Source: Bdellovibrionia bacterium (GTDB lineage: Bacteria > Bdellovibrionota > Bdellovibrionia > Bdellovibrionales > JAGQZY01). Taken from it: 64,000 bases of DNA. The DNA lies in assembly GCA_030427805.1 (NCBI GenBank), contig JAUICP010000006.1, positions 202,364-266,363 on the forward strand, written 5' to 3'. The notes under the pieces were generated by a model. It made no database searches. It saw nothing but the letters and a program-made list of their open reading frames with translations, and was not told the origin of the DNA. The translations under genes were made by a program, and so were the position numbers. Below, piece by piece: positions 26,155 to 34,611 of the stretch (its first letter is position 1; the number at the start of each line of letters is the position of its first letter).

Positions 26155-27675
26155 TTACCCACCGGCTGCATCAAAAGCGTCTTGAGCTTCATCAGCTGCC
26201 CCTTGATTACAACGAGGTTCGCCCGCATCACAAGCATTTAGGTTGTGCTGAAGCCAACCAGCTCTGTAACTAATTTGACACGTAAGCATCGCCGCAAAAT
26301 TCGCAGTAGCATGATCAGAAGGAATTGGATTCCCCTCTTGATCGGTATCGCCATTACACTCAGAGCTATCAATAGCAAAACCATCTTCATTAAGACCTGT
26401 AGCTTCCGGGCCATCAACGATAGCATCGGCCATCAACTCATTCTTTTCTTCATTCAATCCATCAAGAGTCGACTGACAAGACGAATCCGGTGATCCAGCT
26501 GATTCTTGTCTACGACAATAACCTTCAACCAATGCAATTAAGGTATCAATAACAGTGACATCACCGCCATGACCCATTCCAATTTGCTCTCTATAGTGAG
26601 CACGACACTGCTCGAGAATAGGAAGAGGGTTTCCGTCCATACATTGGTTATCCATACTGACTTCAGGCTCGGGCTCTGTCGCCGGTGCCTCGCGCATTCC
26701 GAAGAGTTCTGTGCACACAGGGTCAGAGTTTCTTTCTTCAATATCAGTTATAGCATCACAACGAGGTTGCTCTTCTTGCCGTCTTAATTCAAGGTCATCT
26801 CCAGATAAAGTCGGGTCCACAGGAGCCAACTCGGCAGGGAGGGCCTCAAGCAAATCATCACAATTAAAGAGATCCGCAGCGACGTCTCGGTTGGCCTGAC
26901 AAGCGGCAACCTTGTTTTCATCAGACATATTCAATTGAAGCTCTTCCCAGCAGTCGGGACGACTGACTACCTGTTCGGATTGAACGGCCCGGCAGGCAGC
27001 TCTTTCTTCTTCGGGAGCAGCGGCTTCGGGGTCAGCTCCTTCGCGCTCTCTTCGCGCTTGTTCAATTGTTTTAATTCCCGCAGGAAAAGCCGTCTGAATC
27101 ACGAAAGATCCATTCTGCTCAACAATCTTAGCGAGGATAGCCAATCGGCTTACGGCTTCACCATTGCCCTGAACAAGACCATCAATCATCACGAAAATAA
27201 AGTTACAGGAATCAAAACAAATGATCTCTACTTTTTGCAACTGAACTTCTGATCCCTCAGGGTTGCTATTCGAATCACTGGCTGTCATTTCGAGGGGCTG
27301 GTGGGTCGTTCCTACTCGACGACTGAAACTCAAACTAGCATCTCTTCCCATCAATAGGATTTCTAGGGTTATATCAGAGGCGACCGCAGTTTCGCTCGCT
27401 TCGTCTTCGGTGATATCTCTTCCTGTAAAACTGATCCCTTCAACCTTGTTCTTAAGGGCTAAGTTGACCGAAGCATTCATCTCATAATCTGAATAGTACC
27501 GTTCAATAACTTGATTGAATCGATCGCGATCCTGGGTCAGTGCTTTAAGGTTAACAGGGGCTCTACCGCCAATGAGATCAGCTCTTTTGGGCCTCATCGT
27601 ACCCGGTCCACAGGCAACGATGAGCAAACAACATGTCACCATAAAGCAGTAAAATTTGATAATTCCAGTATTCAT
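26155..27675 (-). CDS. Cys-rich lipoprotein of unknown function
   Basis: The 506-residue protein has a lipoprotein signal: a hydrophobic core ending LLIVAC, with Cys22 as the lipidated residue. Residues ~70-200 are beta-rich. From ~220 on the sequence is acidic and carries about 20 cysteines in a spaced pattern (for example CRAVQSEQVVSRPDC), suggesting disulfide-bonded modules in the periplasm or at the surface. No domain is recognised. GGGAG precedes the ATG. Likely envelope-anchored and specific to this lineage. Confidence 0.65.
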   Translation of the reverse strand: MNTGIIKFYCFMVTCCLLIVACGPGTMRPKRADLIGGRAPVNLKALTQDRDRFNQVIERYYSDYEMNASVNLALKNKVEGISFTGRDITEDEASETAVASDITLEILLMGRDASLSFSRRVGTTHQPLEMTASDSNSNPEGSEVQLQKVEIICFDSCNFIFVMIDGLVQGNGEAVSRLAILAKIVEQNGSFVIQTAFPAGIKTIEQARREREGADPEAAAPEEERAACRAVQSEQVVSRPDCWEELQLNMSDENKVAACQANRDVAADLFNCDDLLEALPAELAPVDPTLSGDDLELRRQEEQPRCDAITDIEERNSDPVCTELFGMREAPATEPEPEVSMDNQCMDGNPLPILEQCRAHYREQIGMGHGGDVTVIDTLIALVEGYCRRQESAGSPDSSCQSTLDGLNEEKNELMADAIVDGPEATGLNEDGFAIDSSECNGDTDQEGNPIPSDHATANFAAMLTCQISYRAGWLQHNLNACDAGEPRCNQGAADEAQDAFDAAGG

Positions 27676-27806
27676 TATAAAACTCCCAGCTTGCTCGCTA
27701 CCCTCTATAAGAGCAACATAGATGCCATAAACCCCTATAAATAGAGCTTATTCCTCGGAATGATTCTGTTTATAAATCAGACAGAACAGACAATTTGGGC
27801 GCACAA

Positions 27807-29000
27807 TTAAAAACTGTAACCCATCCCAAATCTGAATATTTGGCGGTACTGATCGACAAACCACAGGGTAACACCTGGGTCGTCGGCATAACTACCATTT
27901 CTAAAACTTAGACTGGCAGAGAAGGCTTGAATTGAATAAGAAAGACTCGCACCGTTATTATAAGAATAGATCCAAGAACTATCGAGGTAGTGAGTCGCAT
28001 CGATACCGAAGCTAAGACTAAACCGAAATCCTAAACCCAACTTAAACGAGTTACCAAATGAATAGGATGTGGAAAGGTCTGAGTTAATGGCATCCGAAAC
28101 AGGAGAGTACTCAAAAGTATTTATAATGTATGAACTACTTAAAGAGTGACTCATGCTGTAGATTCCGTCAAAAAACGGAAGGCTCACCGAAGTACTTCCA
28201 GATACGATTCCCTTGTAACCTTCATACTGAGCCGTTTCACTGGTAGGAACCACGTAGCCAGCGCTCCCGCTCCAAGTATACGACTTGTCCTTTTTCATAA
28301 TCGGAAATGACAGGCCTAGATTGATGTTTGATATCCCCGCACTAAAATCCCGGTCATTATTATCAACTCGAACAACATCTCCAGCGGAGACATAACGCAT
28401 TCCGAATCCAAGAGACGTTGAATACTTCCCTAAAAATCGATAGGAGCCTCTAACACCCATTGAGTGGTTGTAAAGACGGGGTTCAACATCATCTGTAAAG
28501 TCGGTTGAAACACCGTACTTCAAATTAATGGCCCAGTTCTTTTTCGGCTTTTTAGGTTTTATTGATTTAGCACTCGTAACAAGCTTAGCTGGCATCTTGT
28601 GGGACTCGGCTTTCTTGCGATTGAGTTTCTTCTTTCGCGCTATTTTCTTACGCTTTTCTTTTTTGATTTTAGCGAGCTTTTTTGCTCGAGCAATTTTTTG
28701 CAAACGTTTTAATCGCTCTTTAGAAATAGGCTTTTTTGCAAGTTTTTTCGTTTTTGGCACTTTCTTAATCGACTTCTTTTTAGCTAAAGTCTTCTTCTTT
28801 TTGCCGGTCTTCTTGCCTTTTTTTGTCTTCTTAGAAAGCTTCGCCCCCGCCTTTTGACTGAGGCCCGATTCAGATTTTACACGCTCAATGGCGGCTGACC
28901 CAGGTTCCACATCCGACTTTTTTGCCTTAGCTGCAACCAAGAGGCTACAGGCAAACAAACAGATTAAAATGATCGAAAATGGCGAATTTCCTGTCTTCAT
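27807..29000 (-). CDS. Outer-membrane beta-barrel protein with Lys-rich N-terminal segment
   Basis: The ATG at 29000 follows AGGAAAGGA; an upstream GTG-type extension is less likely. After a signal peptide (FSIILICLFACSLLVAAKA) comes a ~100-residue stretch very rich in Lys, Arg and Ala. From ~155 the protein is a series of amphipathic strands with alternating aromatics, ending in Phe (RFGMGYSF), which fits an outer-membrane barrel recognised by BamA. The Lys-rich part would lie in the periplasm and could contact peptidoglycan or another polyanion. No homologous family recognised. Confidence 0.7.
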   Translation of the reverse strand: MKTGNSPFSIILICLFACSLLVAAKAKKSDVEPGSAAIERVKSESGLSQKAGAKLSKKTKKGKKTGKKKKTLAKKKSIKKVPKTKKLAKKPISKERLKRLQKIARAKKLAKIKKEKRKKIARKKKLNRKKAESHKMPAKLVTSAKSIKPKKPKKNWAINLKYGVSTDFTDDVEPRLYNHSMGVRGSYRFLGKYSTSLGFGMRYVSAGDVVRVDNNDRDFSAGISNINLGLSFPIMKKDKSYTWSGSAGYVVPTSETAQYEGYKGIVSGSTSVSLPFFDGIYSMSHSLSSSYIINTFEYSPVSDAINSDLSTSYSFGNSFKLGLGFRFSLSFGIDATHYLDSSWIYSYNNGASLSYSIQAFSASLSFRNGSYADDPGVTLWFVDQYRQIFRFGMGYSF

Positions 29001-29190
29001 TGAGTCCTTTCCTCGATCCATTTAAACAATGCACAGGCCAGACCAAACTCAGATTCCATGGATTCCCGTTCATCCCCAATTGACCCCGACTGACTTTCGA
29101 TCCAGTGTCTGTTTTGTTTTCATTACCGCCGAAATTGTCACTGTAAATATCGAAAATCTCGTATTAAATTAGATGTTTAAGGAGTGACCT

Positions 29191-30783
29191 ATGGATTCGA
29201 TGAAAAGACGAGACTTTATAGAGTTTATTGGAGGAGCAAGCTTAAGCGTGGCCCTCGGCACAAGCCTCCCGGGATGTATTAGCCAAAGTACATCGAGTAA
29301 AAAGATCGTTCCCCTTGAAGTGGGCTCCCATGATCAACTCGTCACTCACAAAGAACTCGATTATTACATTCTTAATAGTTACGGCGATTCACTCGGTAGA
29401 GGAAAGGTCTTTGGTTTTAATTGTGATTACAATTGCATTATACCTCTTCCAGGAAAGTCAAACGAAGCCCTTCTGTGGACTAATCATGAATTCATCGACC
29501 CTTACTTCGTAAATCTCGGCCAAAAAAATCCGTTTGTGAGAAGTAAAGAACAAGTGGAACTCGAACAAAAAATGGTTGGAGGGTCAATTTGCCATATAAA
29601 GAACGTGGCAGGTCAATGGACTGTTCTTCGTGACAGTCATTTCAACGCCCGCATTGACGGTACCACTCCTATTCCCTTTTCTGGGGGAGCCGAGGTTCTT
29701 GGCGCGAAAACGGCCAAGGGCACCCTCGCTAATTGCGCCGGCGGAAGAACTCCATGGAACACCGTTTTAACCTGTGAGGAAAATTACGAAGACTTCTATG
29801 GAGAGGTTAGTTATGAGGGAACAAATAGAAAAGTATCAAAAAGTAAAGAGTTCTCTTGGGAAGACGTGGACCCACAAGCTCCTGAGCACTATGGCTGGGT
29901 CGTTGAAATTGATCCTCTGAATAATGCTCGAGCAAAGAAGCTCTTACCCCTTGGACGATTTGCCCATGAAAGTGCCACCTGTGTCCGCGCTAAAGACGGA
30001 AGAGTGGTTGTCTATATGGGTGATGACAAAGTTAACGAGTGCTTCTACAAATTTATCTCCGATCAACCCGACTCCCTTGAAAGCGGAAAACTCTACGTCG
30101 CCAACATCGAAAAAGGACGATGGGAGATTTTAGATGCTCGCGAAAACCCAATTCTAAAGAAACATTTTTCGGAACAAAAGCAACTTCTTATAGAAACGAG
30201 AAAGGCCGCCAAACTCGCTGGCGGAACTCCTCTCGATCGCCCCGAAGATGTTGAAGTCCATCCTTTTACTAAAGACATCTATTTAAGTTGCACGAATAAT
30301 AAAACAAAAGATGTTTTTCACGGCTCTATAATGCGATTTCAAGAAGACCAATCCGATTTTACCAGCCTGACCTTTAAGGCAACTGCTTGGAAAGAAGGGG
30401 GACTCCAAGAAGGTTTTTCTTGCCCAGACAACCTTTGCTTCGACCCTAAAGGAAACCTTTGGATGACTTGTGATATATCTGAGTCATTGATGAATCGGTC
30501 CCATTGGAAAAGCTTCGGCAATAACTCTCTGTTTGTTATCCCTTTTAGTGGTCCACAAAAAGGCGAAGTGATTCGCGTTGCCAATGGCCCCGTAGACAGC
30601 GAACTCACAGGCCCCTGTTTTAGTGAAGACGGGAAAACTCTTTTTCTCTCGGTTCAACACCCTGGCTCCGGCTCCCACGAGGCCGGAAAGCTCACTAGTC
30701 ATTGGCCAAAGGGTAAAAACGCAAAACCTTTGCCTTCGGTCGTCGCCATGAAGGGCCCTCTTCTCGACAACTTAATGCGTTAG
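29191..30783 (+). CDS. phoX: PhoX-family (DUF839) phosphatase, Tat-exported
   Basis: A twin-arginine signal (MKRRDFIEFIGGASL) is followed by a Cys that could be lipidated (SLPGC). The body has the conserved blocks of the PhoX family: TNHE, NCAGGRTPWNT, LTCEENYEDF, GRFAHESAT, VVYMGDD, RPEDVEVHP, DNLCFDPKGNLW and SVQHPG. PhoX enzymes are calcium- and iron-dependent phosphomonoesterases folded and exported by Tat. The length of 530 is within range. It starts at ATG 29191 after AAGGAG. No pho-box or phosphate-uptake genes are nearby, so regulation by phosphate is unproven. Confidence 0.88.
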   Translation: MDSMKRRDFIEFIGGASLSVALGTSLPGCISQSTSSKKIVPLEVGSHDQLVTHKELDYYILNSYGDSLGRGKVFGFNCDYNCIIPLPGKSNEALLWTNHEFIDPYFVNLGQKNPFVRSKEQVELEQKMVGGSICHIKNVAGQWTVLRDSHFNARIDGTTPIPFSGGAEVLGAKTAKGTLANCAGGRTPWNTVLTCEENYEDFYGEVSYEGTNRKVSKSKEFSWEDVDPQAPEHYGWVVEIDPLNNARAKKLLPLGRFAHESATCVRAKDGRVVVYMGDDKVNECFYKFISDQPDSLESGKLYVANIEKGRWEILDARENPILKKHFSEQKQLLIETRKAAKLAGGTPLDRPEDVEVHPFTKDIYLSCTNNKTKDVFHGSIMRFQEDQSDFTSLTFKATAWKEGGLQEGFSCPDNLCFDPKGNLWMTCDISESLMNRSHWKSFGNNSLFVIPFSGPQKGEVIRVANGPVDSELTGPCFSEDGKTLFLSVQHPGSGSHEAGKLTSHWPKGKNAKPLPSVVAMKGPLLDNLMR

Positions 30784-30816
30784 GTCAGTGAACATTATGA
30801 AATTCTTGTTGAAAAC

Positions 30817-30845
30817 TTGATTTTTCAATAAGGCTCTACTCTAAT
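30817..30845 (+). promoter_or_regulatory. Predicted sigma-70 promoter for the mobile mystery protein A gene
   Basis: TTGATT (30817-30822) and TCTAAT (30840-30845) are separated by 17 bp, close to the -35/-10 consensus. Transcription would begin near 30852, leaving a leader of only about 15-20 nt before the ATG at 30867. Confidence 0.45.
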
Positions 30846-30847
30846 CA

Positions 30848-30861
30848 CCTCCAAGGGGAGG
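30848..30861 (+). promoter_or_regulatory. Small hairpin covering the Shine-Dalgarno of the regulator gene
   Basis: CCTCC (30848-30852) can pair with GGAGG (30857-30861) across an AAGG loop. The right arm is the Shine-Dalgarno for the ATG at 30867, so folding would hide it. If transcription starts at ~30852, most of the left arm is absent from the mRNA, so the effect depends on the exact start. Confidence 0.35.
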
Positions 30862-30866
30862 GGAAT

Positions 30867-31376
30867 ATGGACACTGATACTAAGAAACAAATCGAAGGGC
30901 TGCGTGATCTCAAAGCACAAATCCCAAATATCGGTTCATGGATTAGAAATTTCCGAAGAATACTGGGGATGACTCAGAAACAACTTGCTGCAAGGCTAGG
31001 CATATCAAGTCCGAGTCTTTATCAACTCGAACAAAATGAGATTGAGGGGAAAATCTCAATTAAAAATCTAGATCGAGTCGCTCAGGCAATGGATTGCGAA
31101 CTTGTTTATTTTCTAGTTCCAAAACAAAAGTTTAAGAAGATTAGAAAAGAACAGGCTCACAAACTCGCTTCTAAATTCTTAGAAGAATCATCATCACAAG
31201 CCTTACTCAACGACAATCCACTTGAAAAGGAAGAGGCCATCGAAAAACTCGTGGAGAAACTCGTTCAATCAAAACACTTGTGGAATGACGATCCAGAGGC
31301 TTTAAAGTCTATTTGGGCTGCCAAAAGTAGCGAAGCTACGACTACGCCGACGAGCAGTGAAAACTTAATGAATTAA
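30867..31376 (+). CDS. Mobile mystery protein A-like XRE regulator, without its usual partner
   Basis: The 169-residue protein matches the 'mobile mystery protein A' family in order and wording: WIRNFRRILGMTQKQLAARLGIS (HTH), LEQNEIEGKISIKNLDRVAQAMDCELVYFLVPK, then a helical QAHKLASKF region and a C-terminal LVEKLVQSKHLW. These proteins usually sit directly upstream of mobile mystery protein B, a Fic-domain protein, in a toxin-antitoxin-like pair. Here the next gene is an unrelated membrane protein, so it is orphaned. The last ~20 residues are low-complexity Ser/Thr. Confidence 0.8.
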   Translation: MDTDTKKQIEGLRDLKAQIPNIGSWIRNFRRILGMTQKQLAARLGISSPSLYQLEQNEIEGKISIKNLDRVAQAMDCELVYFLVPKQKFKKIRKEQAHKLASKFLEESSSQALLNDNPLEKEEAIEKLVEKLVQSKHLWNDDPEALKSIWAAKSSEATTTPTSSENLMN

Positions 31377-31444
31377 TATTTTTATGGATTGATGGGGCTT
31401 CAATGTGTTTAATGGGTTAAACCCCAGCAGTTGAAGTCTCAGTC

Positions 31445-32059
31445 ATGAAAACGATCTTTCAAATTTGTCTTAGCATTTGGCCACTGATTGTCTTGGGAAT
31501 CAGTCTCGTTTATTGGGCCAAAAAAGATCTTCGTGAAAAGTACAAAATCGATTACCCCAGTCTACTTTGGTGGTCATACACCTTGATCTCTTGGTTTCCA
31601 ATGGGACTCGTTTACTTTGTACTCCCACAACTCGATGAGAGTTTTTATTTTCTCCTCGGCTTAAACGTCTTTGTTTCCTCGATCTTGATAGCTCTTGAAA
31701 TTTATCTCCATATAAAAGGAAAGTTAGATCAGTTAAGACTCCGGGCCGTTGTAAGGATCATTGGTGCTCTTACAGTCATAGTGAGTTTGAGATTTATAGT
31801 GAGACAAGATCTCGATTTAAGTATCAGTGACCTTTTTGCCAGTTTTTATTTGATTGCGGTGGTGTGCTCCCTGGCGGTGGATGCCTATTTCCTACACACG
31901 ACTTACAATCATATCGACTTCGAACCCGGTTATAATCGCTACGCCTGGTACTCTCCCCTAGTCACCCATAGATACGGACTAGAGAAATTAAAACTCATAG
32001 GCTCTTACTTCTTAGTATTTCACCTATTTGCTCAGTTATTTTTTGCAGTCATTATTTAG
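31445..32059 (+). CDS. Multi-pass membrane protein of unknown function
   Basis: The 204-residue protein has five to six hydrophobic segments (about residues 5-25, 40-60, 65-90, 105-120, 130-150 and 185-204), with the charged loop YWAKKDLREKYK after the first. No recognised family. It follows the regulator gene by ~68 bp on the same strand and its stop codon overlaps the stop of the frameshifted ankyrin gene on the other strand. The ribosome site is weak. Function unknown. Confidence 0.6.
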   Translation: MKTIFQICLSIWPLIVLGISLVYWAKKDLREKYKIDYPSLLWWSYTLISWFPMGLVYFVLPQLDESFYFLLGLNVFVSSILIALEIYLHIKGKLDQLRLRAVVRIIGALTVIVSLRFIVRQDLDLSISDLFASFYLIAVVCSLAVDAYFLHTTYNHIDFEPGYNRYAWYSPLVTHRYGLEKLKLIGSYFLVFHLFAQLFFAVII

Positions 32060-32600
32060 GGAGCGTTGACCGTCCCCAAGAAACTAATCACTTCTGACTT
32101 GTTACGAAGTTTGGCCGCGCCTAAGGCTGTTAACCCATTACTCGTTTTCTTAGTGAGATCCGCACCCTTCTGCACTAAAAATTTTACGACATCGAGCTGC
32201 CCATCGGAGCACGCGAATATCAAACTGGTAAAGCCTTCCGTCGACTGTTCGTTTAAGGTCGCCCTTTATCGAGAAGCAGTTTAACCGCTTCTATGTGCCC
32301 TTGCTTTGAGGCTGCCATGAGAGCCGTCATTCCTCGAGCATCTTTGGCGTTGATGTCGGCATTTTTGTTAATTAAAAAATCACTGACCTCTTTATGACCC
32401 TTAAGGGATGCGAGTATAAGCGGCGTTAAGCCTTTGTTTGTCGAGCTATTGACATCAGCTCCCTGGCCAACCAGGTTTTTTACTGTGTCGACATCACCCT
32501 TCATAGCTGATTTTAGAAGATCTTTTCCCAGGTCACCATAGGCACTGACCGAGAATGAAAGTAGGAATACCGCGGTTGTTAGAAGCCGTAACAATTTCAA
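32056..32600 (-). pseudogene. Ankyrin-repeat secreted protein with a frameshift
   Basis: The first 115 codons (32600 down to 32253) give a signal peptide (LLTTAVFLLSFSVSAYG) and about three ankyrin repeats with GLTPLILASLKGH and GMTALMAASKQGH. The frame then stops just after LLLDKG. Re-reading one base, the other frame continues the repeat pattern without a stop: NEQSTEGFTSLIFACSDGQ, then FLVQKGADLTKKTSNGLTAL, ending at TAA (32058-32056). So a single base, probably one G of a GGGG run near 32258, has been lost. It is either a real mutation or a sequencing error. The codons do not fit a -1 slippery heptamer. The intact protein would have about 180 residues. Confidence 0.85.
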
Positions 32601-32689
32601 TTTTCACTCCAATTACCCAAGGTGTCTCTGTAATGGGTAATAATTTACTTGTTTTAGCTTAACAAACCTTGTTGAATAAAGACAATAGC

Positions 32690-34279
32690 CTAAGCAGTCA
32701 TTGTTTCGTCAAAACCACCGTCGTCGTCGTTGTCATCCTCTTCAAATCCAGAATAATCGTCTTGGAATGAGTCATCATTAAGGTCCTCTCCTCCAGAGAT
32801 ATCATCGCCAGAAATAAGACCGTTTAGATTAGAGATCGTCGCCACGAGTGAGTTGGCCTGAGCTCTCAAGGCTTCTGATAAATCCGTTATTGAACGAGCC
32901 ATATCTTTAGTTTCTTCAGCAGATTGATTCAACTCACTCATTGCATCACCAACTTGCTGGATACCAATAGATTGCTCTTTGGCCGAATCCGAAATGGAAT
33001 TGACCATGTTCTTCACTTGGCCTGATCTGTCGTTCAATCCCGTAAACACGCCCGAAGCCTTTTGAGAAATATCATTCGCTGCATTCACCTTTTCTTTGGT
33101 GTTCTCGATGGTCTCAGCAATTCGTTTGGCCGAGTCCTCAAGGAGCTGACCAATTTCGTAAGATGCACTCCCCGAAAGTTCTGCGAGCTTACTCACTTCT
33201 TGGGCAACAACGGCAAAACCTTTACCATACTGTCCTGCACGGGCGGCCTCAATAGATGCGTTAAACGATAGGAGCTGCGTTTTAAAAACGATGTCGTTGA
33301 TGACATCAGTCTTATTGCGAATTAGGTCAACCATATCGTTCACCTCTTGCAGGCGATCATAAATAGCTTCAACCTCTTCCATACTGTCTCGAAGCTCATC
33401 AACAACCACCGTTCCGTTTCTGGCTTCTTCGTAACTGTCTTCTGAAATCTGCACAGCCTGTGTTGAATTATTGAGGGTTTCATCCATCAGAGATTTCATC
33501 TCTGACATACTCGACACAGTTTTGTTGGCCACTTCGGATTGCTCAGTCGACCGCGAGGCCAATTCAACCGAAGCAGAGTTCGCTTGCTCTGAGATTTTCA
33601 GAACTCGTTCCGCCGCTGACTTCAATCGTTCACCCGCCTGAAGAAGTGACTGGTTGATCACAGAGTAAAAGAAAAACGAAAATGGAATCGCAGAAATTAA
33701 AATTACAATTCCGACAATGAGTAGCAAGGTTCCACCAAAGTTTACTGACTCTATCGCAGACCGCATGTTTTTATCGGCTCTTCTCTTAATCGTGGCTAAC
33801 TCTTGCTCCCTCTGAATGAGGTCTTTTGAGTAAGTTCCGATTTTCAATTGAACCGCTGAAAGTTCTTCAAGACCTGCGATTACATTTTGAATGAGTTCGT
33901 TCATTTCAGTAAAGGTCGATGAGTACTTACTTTCGATAACTTTAAAGCGCGTGCTAAATTCCTCATCAATCTGTTTTGCTTTTTGAAACTCTGCAAGCAC
34001 TTCTCGGTTGACCTGATCCAACTCTCCGATCCCTTCCATGTTCTGTGAAAGGGCAGTTTCAACGACGGCAGAGCGGACGGCATTAATTTTATTGGCGAGA
34101 ATTTCTGATTGTTCGATGATTGGTAAGTGGGTATCGACGATGGATTTCAAGTTACTTCGATTGTTTTGTGAAATGACACCATTACTAAGAAAGTAAACCA
34201 GTAGAACCATTAATCCAGAACTTAGAATCGTAATAAACTTCTTCCGGATCGACCAATCTGAAATTTGTCGGCTTATCAT
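32690..34279 (-). CDS. Methyl-accepting chemotaxis protein
   Basis: The 529-residue receptor has an N-terminal helix (~14-34), a four-helix-bundle-like periplasmic sensor (~35-180), a second helix ([21 protein letters not shown]), and a long cytoplasmic coiled coil. The hairpin tip [14 protein letters not shown] and [14 protein letters not shown], which contacts CheA and CheW, is present. No clear HAMP domain is seen. The tail is an unusual ~35-residue Asp/Glu-rich stretch with no NWETF-type CheR tether. GGAGA precedes the ATG. No che genes are in the window. Confidence 0.92.
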   Translation of the reverse strand: MISRQISDWSIRKKFITILSSGLMVLLVYFLSNGVISQNNRSNLKSIVDTHLPIIEQSEILANKINAVRSAVVETALSQNMEGIGELDQVNREVLAEFQKAKQIDEEFSTRFKVIESKYSSTFTEMNELIQNVIAGLEELSAVQLKIGTYSKDLIQREQELATIKRRADKNMRSAIESVNFGGTLLLIVGIVILISAIPFSFFFYSVINQSLLQAGERLKSAAERVLKISEQANSASVELASRSTEQSEVANKTVSSMSEMKSLMDETLNNSTQAVQISEDSYEEARNGTVVVDELRDSMEEVEAIYDRLQEVNDMVDLIRNKTDVINDIVFKTQLLSFNASIEAARAGQYGKGFAVVAQEVSKLAELSGSASYEIGQLLEDSAKRIAETIENTKEKVNAANDISQKASGVFTGLNDRSGQVKNMVNSISDSAKEQSIGIQQVGDAMSELNQSAEETKDMARSITDLSEALRAQANSLVATISNLNGLISGDDISGGEDLNDDSFQDDYSGFEEDDNDDDGGFDETMTA

Positions 34280-34611
34280 ACTATTTCTCCATTGAGAGTG
34301 ACGCTCTCTACTATATTAGAGTAAGTCCCTTTGCCCTAAGCCACCACCAGACCGGACTTTTATTAGCCCTTGACCCAGATAGAATAAAGTCTATGAAAAG
34401 CGGAGTATCTTCGAGGATTTGAAGGGTTTTCTCGACCCAAAAAACTAATTATTACACTTCAACCTTATTGGTCTCGTTTTTCGGAGAGACACATAGCATC
34501 AACCCCTTAAATTAATTGCCATTTACACAAATTATACAAAAACTAAACCTATTAAAACAGAGGACTTAAGTCTTTAAAGAACAACCTATCGTTAATGAGG
34601 GAGACAAACGT
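34280..34611. other. Intergenic region upstream of TonB-dependent receptor
   Basis: This 332-bp stretch separates the divergent chemoreceptor and TonB-receptor genes. I see no gene. It holds a small stem (GAGAG/CTCTC, 34294-34308), an AT-rich stretch from ~34440, and a perfect 10-bp palindrome GACTTAAGTC (34563-34572), ~40 bp before the receptor ATG. The palindrome could be an operator. Promoters must lie here, but no strong consensus match stands out. Confidence 0.35.

Noticed and set aside
31377-31444. Terminator between the regulator and membrane protein genes
   Set aside because: CTTCAA/TTGAAG arms are short and far apart and no T run follows.
32250-32262. Programmed -1 frameshift in the ankyrin gene
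   Set aside because: The zero-frame codons at the site are AAA GGG CGA, which do not form an X-XXY-YYZ slippery heptamer, and no stimulatory hairpin is obvious just downstream.
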